Position numbers and translations under genes: made by a program. Under the pieces are notes generated by a model. It did not search any database and had not been told where the DNA came from. It saw nothing but the letters and a program-made list of their open reading frames with translations. Below are positions 1 through 9,590 of a stretch of DNA of 64,000 nucleotides, piece after piece. The first letter of the stretch is position 1; each line of letters begins with the position of its first letter. Source of the DNA: Acrasis kona. Its lineage: Eukaryota > Heterolobosea > Eutetramitea > Acrasida > Acrasidae. Location: assembly GCA_026419775.2 (NCBI GenBank), contig JAOPGA020000683.1, positions 62,001 through 126,000 on the forward strand, written 5' to 3'.

Positions 1-725
1 AAAACTATACTTTTTTTAAAGAATACGACGTTGAATATGTTGTGCTGTTTATTTTACGAAGAAATACATTTGACCAAATCCTGTATGAACGAATTATTAA
101 ATTGCATTACTTTACAACTCTGTTTCTCTTTATGCAACAGTGAGCAATCCAGCATGTTTGACAAGTCAATCTTTTAATGTGGTACAAGTTACTTTGCTTC
201 TTGAAGTTATATGACATGATAATTGGTGTGTCAGCACCTTATTATTTTTCATGAAAGCATCACCTTTCCGTTCTATACTTTCATATTAGATTTTGATATG
301 GTCCAGGTTACCATCCTCTCTATCTGTTATTGTAAACGAAGTTGATCTGAACACAAACAAGATTAGGAATAGCACAATTTGATTGTCCGTTGCTCATTGA
401 CATCAAATAATAAAAAGTCTCCTCCAAACACTACTAAGTGGAGTTAATTTTATACCAATTGATCAGAAGTTTCTAGGTGACAGTCTAAAAAAAACCAGAT
501 GTCGAACGGAGTTGCCATCATTGATCGGAGTTGAACAAAATAATTTTGTTTTTTTTAGAAATTATTTAAGTGTGTGCCTTTAAAGATGACTACTTATATA
601 CCTCTGCAGCAGTACATCTCATACACTACTTTGTTCCAACAGTTTTTCCAATCAGTATTCTTTGTAATGTACTGTTGGATATAAATAGGTGTTCAAAAAA
701 GACAAGGCAACAAACAAAAAACAAG
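1..725. other. Intergenic region, no gene supported
   Basis: AT-rich sequence with stops in all frames and no convincing domain, tRNA or repeat. An open frame runs from about 570 into the next gene but starts at GTG, has no recognisable content before the first ATG at 726, and is treated as 5' untranslated sequence. Confidence 0.5.
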
Positions 726-1013
726 ATGGCAGAACGTGTTTCGGTTAATGTCAACACAGTAAAGATTGTCAAACTAGACAATAATCCAACAACTGGATAT
801 GAATGGATTGTAAAATCAAGCAATGACGACGTAGTCACTGTAACTCATAAAGGATATACTCCCCAAGGAAGTATGGTGGGTTCTGGTGGTTATGATACAT
901 TCTCAATAAAGGGACGAAAGCCAGGTAATGCTTCAGTTTCGTTTGAGTATAAAAGAAGCTGGGAGAATGATGCTGTAGAGAGAAAGGTTTATTCTGTTAG
1001 TGTGAGCCCTTAA
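726..1013 (+). CDS. Chagasin-like cysteine protease inhibitor (family I42)
   Basis: A 95-residue protein that should bind and block papain-type cysteine proteases. The three chagasin loops are visible: NPTTGYEW near residues 18-25, the glycine-rich loop GSGGYDTF near residues 48-55, and an R-x-W-like KRSW near residue 77 in place of the usual RPW. The length is close to chagasin itself (about 110 aa). ATG 726 is chosen because the open frame upstream has no ATG and no domain content. There is no signal peptide, so the product is expected to be cytosolic and would act on the cell's own proteases rather than on secreted ones. No intron is seen. Confidence 0.85.
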   Translation: MAERVSVNVNTVKIVKLDNNPTTGYEWIVKSSNDDVVTVTHKGYTPQGSMVGSGGYDTFSIKGRKPGNASVSFEYKRSWENDAVERKVYSVSVSP

Positions 1014-1188
1014 TTTTAGTACATAATATAAACAATTTCTGTAAACACTTTTGTGCTTCTATTAACGTCTATGGGTTTAATATTTAAAAGTTTTTCTTCA
1101 ATCTGTTACAGTCGTTCCTTCCAACTATCATAACTGACAATTCTTCAAACCTCTACCATCCTTTAACGTGCGCCACGCTATTATTATT

Positions 1189-1299
1189 ATGGCACAACAA
1201 GAAAAGATTATGGAGCTTTCCAATAAAGCTACAAATATATGGACGTCTGCACCGCAAACGTTGTCTTATTTCACACAATCACATTGTAAACCTCTTTGA
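1189..1299 (+). CDS. Possible 36-codon short ORF just upstream of uL3m
   Basis: ATG 1189 opens a 36-codon frame (begins MAQQEKIMELSNK) that stops at 1297-1299, two bases before the ATG of the mitochondrial uL3 gene. It could be an upstream ORF in the uL3m leader or a separate micropeptide. No homology is recognised, and spacing is the only evidence. Confidence 0.25.
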   Translation: MAQQEKIMELSNKATNIWTSAPQTLSYFTQSHCKPL

Positions 1300-1301
1300 A
1301 A

Positions 1302-2629
1302 ATGCTTCGATGCACAGGTGGCTTTAAGGTCATTAGACGTGCGGCATGCCTAGCACCAAATAAGATTGTACAAACACGTGGTATCAAGAATAGAAGACCA
1401 GATACATCAATACCGGATCCCGACGAATTAGTCTCAAAATTTATTAAAAAAATGAACAACGTGCCAAGATTAGATGATGTTGATGAAGGAACTTCTGTTA
1501 TTATGTACAGTAAGATGTCCGAAAAATTAATAAAAGAGTATGAAGAGGATAAAAAGCGCGGATACATACCAAGTAAGTGCCATTCATTACTCACACTAAT
1601 TTTCAAGTGAGGGACATTATGGAGGAAGAACCCAGTGCTAAGCCCTTTGTCGACTTTTTATCGCGAAAGAAACCACAATTCGGAGAGTACAGCGATCGCA
1701 TAACTAGAAGATGTGGCGCTCTTGGAATCAAAGTTGGAATGACGAGATTTTGGGATAGTTACTGGAAAGAACACGCTCTAACCATAGTACACATACCAGA
1801 GTGTCAAGTTGTCCAGGTCAAAGATTTGCCAAAGACCGAAAAAGACAAGGAGAAGAAACTACGCATACAAGTCGGCGCCATGCCCATCAAAGCCCACAAG
1901 TGCACAAAACCTCTTTTGGGACATTTCGCCAAGTGTGGAGTTCCTCCCAAACGTGCTTTACACGAATTTAAAATCACAAGCGACGCAGTGCTTCCAGTAG
2001 GCTTCGAAATCAAAGCAAGACATTATGTTCCTGGTCAACTCGTAGACGTGACCGGAATGACAAAAGGAAAAGGTTTCCAAGGAGTCATGAAGAGATGGGG
2101 GTTCAGAGGTCAACCACAAAGCCACGGTACTAGTGTAAGTCATAGAAGTCCTGGAAGTATCGGAAACAGAATAGGAAAAATTTGGCCGGGAAAGAAGATG
2201 GCGGGACACATGGGAGCGAGGAGACGTACGGTTCATAATGTTCGTGTGTTCATGATTGACCCCGTTCACAATTTGGTTTACTTGAAAGGACAGGTGCCAG
2301 CGACGCAACATGGACTCGTTATCATTCGTGACGCTTTTAGAAAAATGCAAAAGATGACATTACCCATGCCTTCGTTCATTCCTGACCCTAAAGAAGTGTT
2401 AGAAGGAGACTGGAAGAACCATTTGTTGAGATGGAGCGGAACAAGACCAATACAATGGGACGCCGAAGAATACACGGAAGAGATTGCTCGTAAGATTGAA
2501 AAAAGTATTTGGGAGAAGAAGTACGGACCAAACAGAACTCCATGGGACATGCCAATCATTCCTCGTCCGGAACCTTTGGATCAAAAACTTCCGGCTCAAA
2601 AGGTTGGTCAACAGAAACAAAAGAAATAA
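1302..2629 (+). CDS. Mitochondrial large-subunit ribosomal protein uL3m (MRPL3)
   Basis: Exons 1302-1572 and 1608-2629 are separated by a 35-bp intron (1573-1607, GTAAGT...CAAG). Spliced length is 1293 nt, a 430-aa protein. The uL3 core is clear: GIKVGMTRFWD, then GMTKGKGFQGVMKRWGFRGQ and the loop SHGTSVSHRSPGSIG, ending in KIWPGKKMAGHMGARRRTVHNV, the segment that reaches towards the peptidyl-transferase centre. The N-terminal 90 residues are basic at first and then acidic, consistent with a mitochondrial presequence plus extension. The C-terminus is longer than in bacterial L3, as usual for mitochondrial versions. It needs the intron to be continuous, since the two halves lie in different frames. 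Confidence 0.93.
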
Positions 2630-2737
2630 AAGTGATGGATTATTTACTTGAATGTTTGTTGTGTTGTGGGTTGTGTGTAGTGTTTCAGTTTGACTGGTTG
2701 TGATGTGTGAATTTGATTGTAAGGGATAATATTAGCA

Positions 2738-3719
2738 ATGAGCTCAATTGATTTGTCAAAAGTATTATCTGAATGTCAATTCGTACTTGTGGCGTGTGGA
2801 GCTGGTTTTTCTGCAGATAGTTCGCTCCCTGTGTATTCGGATATTGCTCAGATTGAAGTTTATAAAAAGTTGGACCTAACCTATCATGATTTATGCAGAC
2901 CTAACGTGATGCTTGCTGAAGGAGATTTGAATGATAAAGAATTGTTTTTAGGATTTTGGGCAAATTGTTTCAATCTTTACCGTTCCACAACACCCCATCG
3001 TGGTTATGACATTCTTAAAAAGTGGAACAATGAAATAAATGTTCCTTTAGAGTTTAAGCTATATCAACAACAATTTTTAAAAGTTAATTATAATAGAGAG
3101 TAAGTTGTTTGTGTGAAATTAATCTGACAAAATAAGTGTTCATGTTGATGATGTTGCAGGACCGATGTTTATTTATACAAGCAATGTCGATGCTCATTTT
3201 CATCGGTATTTTGAAAAGAACCAAATTTATGAAATTCATGGTAATGTTGAACACTGGCAATGTCAGAATAAAAATTGTGAATATTGTGACGTCCAAAAAA
3301 TAAATGACAATCATGTTTTCGATGTTGACCCATCCAATATGAAATGTTGTCTTGATAACTTTCTCTCTTGTAAATGTGGGGAATTGATGCGGCCGAATGT
3401 GCTGATGTTCGGAGATGAACACTATGTTCAAGATGAGGAACAAGAGCAGAGGTACGTAGCTTGGGAAGCGGCAGTCGAGCACTTTATAAAAGACAATAAA
3501 ACGTATGGCCTTGTTATATTAGAAATGGGCTGCGGAACAAATGTTCCAAGTGTGCGAATGGAATGCGAAGAGGTATTGAGCGATACAAATGATAAAAGCC
3601 TTCTTGTTAGAATAAATCCTTGTGATGAGGTTAATTTGCCTCATCATGCTGTCCACGTCCAAGACACGTCTCTAAATACATTAGAGAGACTGGCCAAACA
3701 AATGTTGTTCAATAAATAA
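2738..3719 (+). CDS. Sirtuin-family NAD-dependent protein deacylase
   Basis: Exons 2738-3099 and 3137-3719 flank a 37-bp intron (3100-3136, GTAAGT with a CTGAC branch-like site). The product is 314 aa. Visible SIR2 motifs are GAGFSADSSLPVYSD (the GAGxS NAD loop), YTSNVDAHF (equivalent of TQNID), EIHGN with the catalytic His, a zinc site (CQNKNCEYC, then CKCG), RPNVLMFGD, and GCGTNVPSVR for NAD ribose binding. Substitutions such as TSNVDAH and SSLP put it in the divergent sirtuin class seen in protists and some bacteria. No signal or targeting peptide is obvious. A downstream acceptor (AG at 3158-3159) gives the wrong phase, so the 37-bp intron is preferred. Confidence 0.88.
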
Positions 3720-4048
3720 TAATTAAATGTTGTGCCGATCATTGATTCATCAACTTGGTTAAGTAAAGTACATTGCATCATTTTGTTGTTGTAATGGTAA
3801 ACGATGCTAGGTAAACCTTCATGGCGTACAGATGCATGATGCAGTGGGGTCATGTGGACACTGCACATTTGGTTGTTAACAATCCATTTCTGCTTACCAT
3901 TGGCATCAATACACTGTAAAGGCAACAGTCCGTTGTTACGCTTGCATTTGGTCCGATTTAAACTTTTGTGCTTGTACATTGGGTGCATTAAAGTTTGGCC
4001 AAGGTCACCAACCAGAAAATCGCACAACATTGAAAATTTTAAAGACAA
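3644..4048 (-). CDS. Hypothetical protein, may be spurious or a gene remnant
   Basis: An open 134-codon frame on the minus strand that overlaps the last 75 bases of the sirtuin. It starts with ATG and its codon use is not obviously random; it contains CKRNNGLLPLQC and several His/Cys residues, but no family is recognised. The overlap with a well-supported gene argues against it as a full-length gene; a decayed fragment is equally possible. Confidence 0.25.
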   Translation of the reverse strand: MSLKFSMLCDFLVGDLGQTLMHPMYKHKSLNRTKCKRNNGLLPLQCIDANGKQKWIVNNQMCSVHMTPLHHASVRHEGLPSIVYHYNNKMMQCTLLNQVDESMIGTTFNYYLLNNICLASLSNVFRDVSWTWTA

Positions 4049-4497
4049 GAAGCTTTAAAACACATCAGTTGTGATGATGTACGGTTATATAATTACAAAA
4101 AGCGGATATCAAAAGAAGAAATATCCGTTATTCTTGTGATTATGGGAATCTTTTGATTGTTGGGGATATAGTGATGTATACACTTTCCGTCAGGGTACAC
4201 GTTTGACAAAGTGTCTCTGTTATGGTAGTGTATCGTTCGGCCGACATAATCCATCAACGTGCCTCATTTATAGCGTATATTTCTCTGCAAGATCCATAGA
4301 ATCCTTTATATTCCGCTATATCAGGTATGAGTTCCTCACCGAGGTCCATAAATGTTATAAAAGTTTTTTGATTTCACTTTAAATAAAGAATCGGAAGGGC
4401 CAACAGGTTCAAAATTAATGTGTATTGTTTTAGCGATTCTCCCTTGTTTAAAAGCGCTTGGATTATTATGCATCAAAAATAATAAAGATAAAATATT
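4049..4497. other. Intergenic region
   Basis: About 450 bp upstream of the Zn2Cys6 factor. No coding frame or RNA gene is supported. AT-rich runs just before ATG 4498 are compatible with a promoter, but I see no specific element. Confidence 0.4.
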
Positions 4498-5418
4498 ATG
4501 AAGAATCTGAACTCTAGCACCACACCTGCTCGTATCGAACTTTTTGATTATAATGGTATCAAGAAGTCCACTACCCCTAGCACTCCAGTAACACCATCTT
4601 CTTCCCCTGTTACTGGTTCTGAAAAGAAAAAAATAAATCATGCTTGCACAGAGTGCAGAAAAGCACACAAGGCATGTTCTGGAGGCAGACCTTGTGAACG
4701 CTGCATTAGAACTGGTTTGTCCGACAAGTGTCAATCCTCTCCAAGAAAGAAGAGGGTGTTGACCAAGAAGAGTTGGACAAACTTTTTAGAGGAGGCAACA
4801 AAGAACCAGAATGAAGAGGTGCGACCACAAGAAGTGGTCACTCCTCCTTCACATAAAGTCATTAATCCAAACTTTCAAAATATTATGCACAGCACTCCAT
4901 TCAGGCCTGGAACCACTTCTAACATCCAAAAGCAGTACAATAACATGAATCTTCTGGACACCACTCCAATCAACATGAATCCAGGTGATTCAGCCAGAAT
5001 GCGCAACAGCCCCGCGACTCCTTATCCCACTGCTCTCAATTATCATAACTACAAACCCTCTCCAGCCATGCCGTCCATTATATTAGCTCCCATCCGAGAT
5101 AATATAAGTAACTTTGACCACAATACTGCAAGATCCAGTAGCACTTTTGTAGGCGTGCTACCATCTCCTGCTCAACATCCAGATGGACTTCCCCTCGAGG
5201 GTTTGTCCCTCAGTCGAAGATCTTCAGTGAGCGAGCAACGCCAAGGAGCGCCAGCAATAGGAAGTTCACAAATAGGTTTGGACGTTAGAAGAGGAAGTTT
5301 AGACGGTGTACAAGAGATTACACGAAAGATGGAAGACATGAGTGCACCTAGTATGATGTTACCTGCCTTTGGTCCAACAGACTTTTCTCATCTTAATCAC
5401 CACCGCATTTTTAACTAG
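4498..5418 (+). CDS. Zn2Cys6 (Gal4-type) binuclear cluster transcription factor
   Basis: A 306-aa protein with one DNA-binding domain near the N-terminus. The cysteines at residues 50, 53, 60, 66, 69 and 78 give the spacing C-x2-C-x6-C-x5-C-x2-C-x8-C, the classical zinc cluster in which six cysteines hold two zinc ions. A basic linker (PRKKRVLTKKS) follows. The remaining ~220 residues are rich in Ser, Pro, Asn and Met with no folded domain recognised, as expected of a regulatory region. The family is best known in fungi, but single-cluster proteins occur in amoebae. No Zn-cluster middle-homology region is visible, so targets cannot be predicted. Single exon. Confidence 0.85.
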   Translation: MKNLNSSTTPARIELFDYNGIKKSTTPSTPVTPSSSPVTGSEKKKINHACTECRKAHKACSGGRPCERCIRTGLSDKCQSSPRKKRVLTKKSWTNFLEEATKNQNEEVRPQEVVTPPSHKVINPNFQNIMHSTPFRPGTTSNIQKQYNNMNLLDTTPINMNPGDSARMRNSPATPYPTALNYHNYKPSPAMPSIILAPIRDNISNFDHNTARSSSTFVGVLPSPAQHPDGLPLEGLSLSRRSSVSEQRQGAPAIGSSQIGLDVRRGSLDGVQEITRKMEDMSAPSMMLPAFGPTDFSHLNHHRIFN

Positions 5419-5557
5419 GAGCTTTATAGGGAAAATGTAGGTTACCGCAAATTAGACTGCATATTGTAAAATTGTTATTTTTTTAAGAACTGTTTGTTAA
5501 TTTTGTTTTGTTTGCGTTGTAATTAAATTATCAAGAGGAAGAACATACATTAGCGTT

Positions 5558-6292
5558 TTATATAAATACATGTTTCATTAAGAAGGAAACTATCTTTTGA
5601 GCTACACCCTTCTTCTTGCATTTACGGGCCTGCACCACTCTTTCTGCTGCTTTTATCAGTGTGTCATCATCCAAGTATGGAGCAATATATGATGTATACA
5701 CAATGTGTCCTATAATTTCTTCGAATGCTCTAGTGACTGCAAAACCTGTTTTCGCACTAGATACTACGAAACTGCATTTTAGCTCTTGTGCTACTTTTTC
5801 AACTTTACTTGCATGTTGTGTACTAACATCTCCTTGATTGGCAACAATTACAACTGGAAATGTTGCAGTTCCTTTGATAGACGCCACCAGGGAGTGATAA
5901 TGTTTTATGGATGATATGCTTCTCTCGTCACTCAGAGAACACACAATAATAAATCCCTGACAATTCTTTATACTGTGCTCTGATATTGAGAGATACTCTG
6001 CTCTCCCCGATGTATCCAAAACATCCAAGTTATATACAATGTCGTCACACCTTTTCTTCGAAGAGGAGCCTAGAAGCAGTCTTCCACGGTGATCATGAAA
6101 GTCCTCCATGGTAGATTCGTGATGCGGGTCGAAATGGTTGTAGAGGTATTGTGAAATAAGAGAGGACTTTCCAACCTTTTCATCGCCTAACACACATACC
6201 GAGCATGATATTTCAAACGAGTAATCCTCTTGCTCCCACTCGGGTGAGGCTGCTATCGGAGATAGCCCAAATAAAACCCTTTGCTCACACAT
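5558..6292 (-). CDS. Divergent Ras-like small GTPase
   Basis: 244 aa. The P-loop GDEKVGKS is at residues 36-43, a switch-I region STMEDF follows, switch II reads DTSGRAEY at 93-100, the base-recognition motif is NQGD at 152-155 and the SAK motif lies near 179-181. Two departures matter: the catalytic glutamine of DxxGQ is arginine, and NKxD is NQGD. In canonical Ras the Gln is needed for GTP hydrolysis, so this protein may hydrolyse GTP slowly or hold GTP constitutively (inference). There is no C-terminal CAAX box, so standard prenylation is unlikely. The N-terminal 30 residues are an extension. Confidence 0.85.
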   Translation of the reverse strand: MCEQRVLFGLSPIAASPEWEQEDYSFEISCSVCVLGDEKVGKSSLISQYLYNHFDPHHESTMEDFHDHRGRLLLGSSSKKRCDDIVYNLDVLDTSGRAEYLSISEHSIKNCQGFIIVCSLSDERSISSIKHYHSLVASIKGTATFPVVIVANQGDVSTQHASKVEKVAQELKCSFVVSSAKTGFAVTRAFEEIIGHIVYTSYIAPYLDDDTLIKAAERVVQARKCKKKGVAQKIVSFLMKHVFI

Positions 6293-6520
6293 GTTAGTTC
6301 TTCGTTTTGTTGTTCCGGTAACAAATGAGGAAGAAAGTATTTATAAAATGTATATTTTTATTTACGCTTTACCCGAACAGTCTTTATCTCAATTAAGTGA
6401 GACATGATTACAATCAACAAAGGACTGGCCTTGTGGATGTATACTTGATAAATTGACTACATATGATGTGGACTCTAGTTCCATCTTCAATTGAAGATTT
6501 TTAATTGTGTAGATGACTTT

Positions 6521-7117
6521 TTATTGCCATTTGTTGGAGGCCCAAAGGTATGAAATGTGAAGGATGTTCTGTGAAACTTCGAGCTCCCTTTCGTTCCTTG
6601 CCCCGAATAGCATAAAGTTTGTGTTTGGTATTCTGCCTAGTTTACCAAGCGGATGCTGTTCTGTCCAGTTCTTTTTCTCAAGTGCAACACCGATGTCGTG
6701 GGGAAGGGCGATATGGAGGCTGAGGCTTCCATGACGATGAATGTGTCCGAACTCATTGTCGATTATAAAACGAGGGTTTCCGAATCCAGAGTTTGTTGCT
6801 TTCTCGATGAAGAAAGCTCTTTCTCCGCCGTCTCCAATGTGACTTTTTCCATTAACGACACCTTCGAATTTCATGACATATTGAAATAAGGAGTCTGTAT
6901 GTGATTCAACTTCCGGAAATTGACTTTGTTGAGTGTGTGGCACTGGACCTGATGTATTTGGTCTTCCATCACTTCGATCTTCAAGGTCTTGAATAAATTT
7001 AGTCAAGTTTTGTTTATCTGACTTTGACATGGTGTAATTGGTTCTGCTTATGTTTTGTTTGGATAGAGACGTGCGATGAAGTACGCAACGAAGGTTGTTT
7101 GTAATCAAAACTTTCAT
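6521..7117 (-). CDS. DUF5519 (luciferase-like domain) protein
   Basis: 198 aa. The C-terminal ~110 residues carry the pattern I associate with DUF5519: HRHGSLSLHIALPHDIG, then WTEQHPLGKLG, then FMLFGARNERELEVSQNIL. Function of this family is unknown. The first 30 residues are rich in Arg, Ser, Thr and Asn without acidic residues, which resembles a mitochondrial targeting sequence; an alternative start is the Met at residue 30. Family assignment is from memory of the motif, so moderate confidence. Confidence 0.65.
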   Translation of the reverse strand: MKVLITNNLRCVLHRTSLSKQNISRTNYTMSKSDKQNLTKFIQDLEDRSDGRPNTSGPVPHTQQSQFPEVESHTDSLFQYVMKFEGVVNGKSHIGDGGERAFFIEKATNSGFGNPRFIIDNEFGHIHRHGSLSLHIALPHDIGVALEKKNWTEQHPLGKLGRIPNTNFMLFGARNERELEVSQNILHISYLWASNKWQ

Positions 7118-7485
7118 TCTACAACTTGACTACATCACGTTGCTAATATGACCGAAAGAGCTTAATATGCAGCAAGGGATTCGAACCAGATTAATGTGGC
7201 AGGGATAGGATTAGAGTGCTCATGCCCTTACAGATGTAAATTAAACTTTGCATGTTGAAAGACTTGTACGAATTTGCGATAAAAATACGGGTGGATCACT
7301 AAAGATATTAATGTCCAATCCAAATTGAATGGGGAGCTTTTAACATCATCTACTCAGCGCTCATAATCACGAACATCAATTGAAACAAACTTACGGAAAA
7401 GGGCTTACATGAATATTGGGTAACCTTTACTGTAACATGATTACATTGAGACAAAACAAAACATTGTTTTACATAAAGTAAGCTT
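7118..7485. other. Intergenic region
   Basis: No gene supported. A tRNA B-box-like string (minus strand, around 7166-7188) occurs here but no cloverleaf can be folded around it. Confidence 0.4.
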
Positions 7486-7806
7486 TTATTGAGGGTTTAC
7501 ATTATTAAAGGCAATAGTCTTTCCAGTCTCAGTATTTTCAAACAACAAAGCTTCTTTTCCAACTTTGTTGGTATGGGCATCAATCAAATCATACTTTGGA
7601 TCTTGTTCCACTTCTTTCAAAGTGTGAGGTTCATGCTCGGGTTCTGATAATGATACGTCTCCGTGGTGGACGTTGGTGAATACTCTCTTGTCTCCAGTCT
7701 CCTTGTTCTCGAAAGTAACAACATCATTTCCACGAACATTCTGGTGTATGTCTGTGACCTCGAAGTTATTACTCTCTTGTACTTTCTGCAATGCGGTTTG
7801 TGTCAT
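7486..7806 (-). CDS. Small acidic protein with two internal repeats, function unknown
   Basis: 106 aa made of two copies of a roughly 45-residue unit. Each contains a similar stretch: VRGNDVVTFENKETGDKRVFTNV near residue 25 and VGKEALLFENTETGKTIAFNNV near residue 82. The pattern alternates hydrophobic residues as in short beta strands. No signal peptide or membrane segment. I do not recognise the family. ATG start, stop TAA, no intron. Confidence 0.55.
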   Translation of the reverse strand: MTQTALQKVQESNNFEVTDIHQNVRGNDVVTFENKETGDKRVFTNVHHGDVSLSEPEHEPHTLKEVEQDPKYDLIDAHTNKVGKEALLFENTETGKTIAFNNVNPQ

Positions 7807-8664
7807 TTTTTATTTTTGGTTGGTGTCATAATTCGATTTAAGCTTCAGAATTTATTGGAAGTACGTTTCAAGGAAATTGTTTCTTTTTTTTACAATAAAT
7901 TTGATTGAACACTATTTTTAATATCTTACAACAAACATTCGTTTTGATCACATTGGTTTGTTTCAAGAAAACCCACAGTAGATTCAACTAGATTTTTGTG
8001 TGGCAATCGAGCCTGTACTAGTGATGACGTAATAATAAAAGAATCCCACCCTTTTGAAATCAATAATAAAAAGTAATAGAATTTTATTATATACATGCAT
8101 TCTTCTATTTCACTTACCGCTTGCGGTTTTGGCAACATTGGATTGGGTGCGAATGCAATTGTTGTTGGCAACATTATAGGAACCAGTGCCCTCTACACTC
8201 CTCGTTAAATCACTAATAGTAATTCCTTTTTTGACATCAACGGTACCAGTTGATTCCGTTTGCTGCTCATATTGTCACCTGAGGTAACTTTAGCATTATC
8301 CAAGCCAGTAATAACCGATTGGTTGTACAGCTAGTCAAGATCAGTGTTCATTTTGTCAAAAGTTTGTGCAGTTTGTTTTGAAGATTCCCGTTCAATTAAC
8401 TTGTTGTTTTTGAAGCGTTGTTTTTAGATCAAACGTTAATAATAAATAAGATCCATATCATAATTAAATTGTCCCATGGAACCACTTTTTTAGCTTTTTG
8501 TAAAAAATTCCTTTTACAACACAACTTTACATAAATAGGTTGACTAAGTGATCTCAAATAGTGACCGTTTGTTGGCCATACAGGAAATGTACTTGTGTGT
8601 TGTACAATTTTTTTTTCAAAACTTGTGTGATAATTATTAGAACGGTTGACAAGTATTAATAAAA
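7807..8664. other. Non-coding stretch with a decayed gene fragment
   Basis: On the minus strand, 8119-8400 holds two adjacent frames that look coding but are broken by a stop and a frame change; they read through NTDLD...SVITGLDNAKV and then ESTGTVDVKKGITISDL...NVANNN, and end at a good GTAAGT donor (near 8117). This looks like an exon of a host gene in decay, but no family is recognised and no intact continuation is visible towards 7926. Confidence 0.35.
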
Positions 8665-9343
8665 ATGCAATTGAACGATGATCAAATACGCATTTGCAAA
8701 CAAGTAATCAACGTATTCGAAACAGGTAAACCAGAAGGCAACTATTCTGCAGTAACCGTAATGAATGACGGCCCAAATAACACACCACAAGTAACATATG
8801 GTCGATCGCAAACAACAGAACACAGTAATTTAAAGACCCTATCATTAAACTACGTTAATAACAAAAACGCAAAATACAGCGGAGAATTAAAACCATACCT
8901 GGAGAAAATCTGTAAAGGGTCGCTATCGAGTGATGAAGACTTCAAGGAACTGTTAAAAAGCAGGACAAGATGCAGAGATGAAAAGAGAACAAGACAAACT
9001 GTTTGATAAAGCATACTTTGAACCTGCAATAAAATGGGCAAATGATAACGGATTCAAATTTCCACTTAGTTTGTTAGTTGTTTATGATTCCTATATCCAC
9101 AGCGGTAAAATGAGAGATGATATTGTGAATTCGTTCAAAGAGAAAAAGCCTGCAAATGAAGGGGATGAGAAAAAATGGATTCAAGAATATGTTGTTGCAA
9201 GACAAAAGTGGTTGGAAGGCCGCAAGAGTGAATTATTACAAAAGACTGTGTATAGAACAAAGTGCTTCCAAAAGTTAATTGATGACAATAATTGGAATTT
9301 GTCAGAAAAGCCAATTGATGCGAATGGTGTCAAGATTAAATGA
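8665..9343 (+). CDS. Chitosanase-like glycoside hydrolase (GH46 type) with a frame break
   Basis: Two overlapping frames (8665-9006 and one ending at 9343) together give one enzyme. The first holds ICKQVINVFETGKPEGNYSAVTV and VTYGRSQTTE, with the glutamate of VFETG in the position of the GH46 catalytic acid. The second continues AGQDAEMKREQDKLFDKAYF and then SLLVVYDSYIHSG, again GH46-like. The switch is +1 at a run of five A near 8954-8960. It could be a sequencing or assembly error in the homopolymer, a recent pseudogenisation, or programmed frameshifting. A 31-bp GT-AG intron (8930-8960) would fix the frame but deletes conserved sequence, so I disfavour it. There is no signal peptide, odd for an enzyme acting on chitosan. 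Confidence 0.65.
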
Positions 9344-9590
9344 TAATAATTTTTCAAAACTGATTATTTAGTTTGTGTGTACTACCTCCAACTTGATGAC
9401 ACTATTCATTGACTTCGTTCATTCAATCATGCATTTTACACATATGAATTTGATTGAAAACTTCCACTTGAATGAATTGTTTATTTCACTTTCTAATATT
9501 AACCCAAGATTGGTATCCAATTCCATTCAAGGCCAAAATTGTGTCTATAAATGTTATTTAAAAACCAGGTCCTGTTCTATAATTATATAG

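Noticed and set aside
3100-3159. 60-bp intron ending at TTGCAG in the sirtuin gene
   Set aside because: The phase does not match; the 37-bp intron ending at 3136 gives the right frame and keeps a CTGAC branch site.
7160-7240. tRNA-like B box on the minus strand
   Set aside because: The string GGTTCGAATCC is present but neither a T-stem nor an anticodon stem can be paired around it.
8930-8960. 31-bp intron in the chitosanase-like gene
   Set aside because: It would repair the frame but remove conserved residues and has a poor donor; a single-base shift at A5 is simpler.
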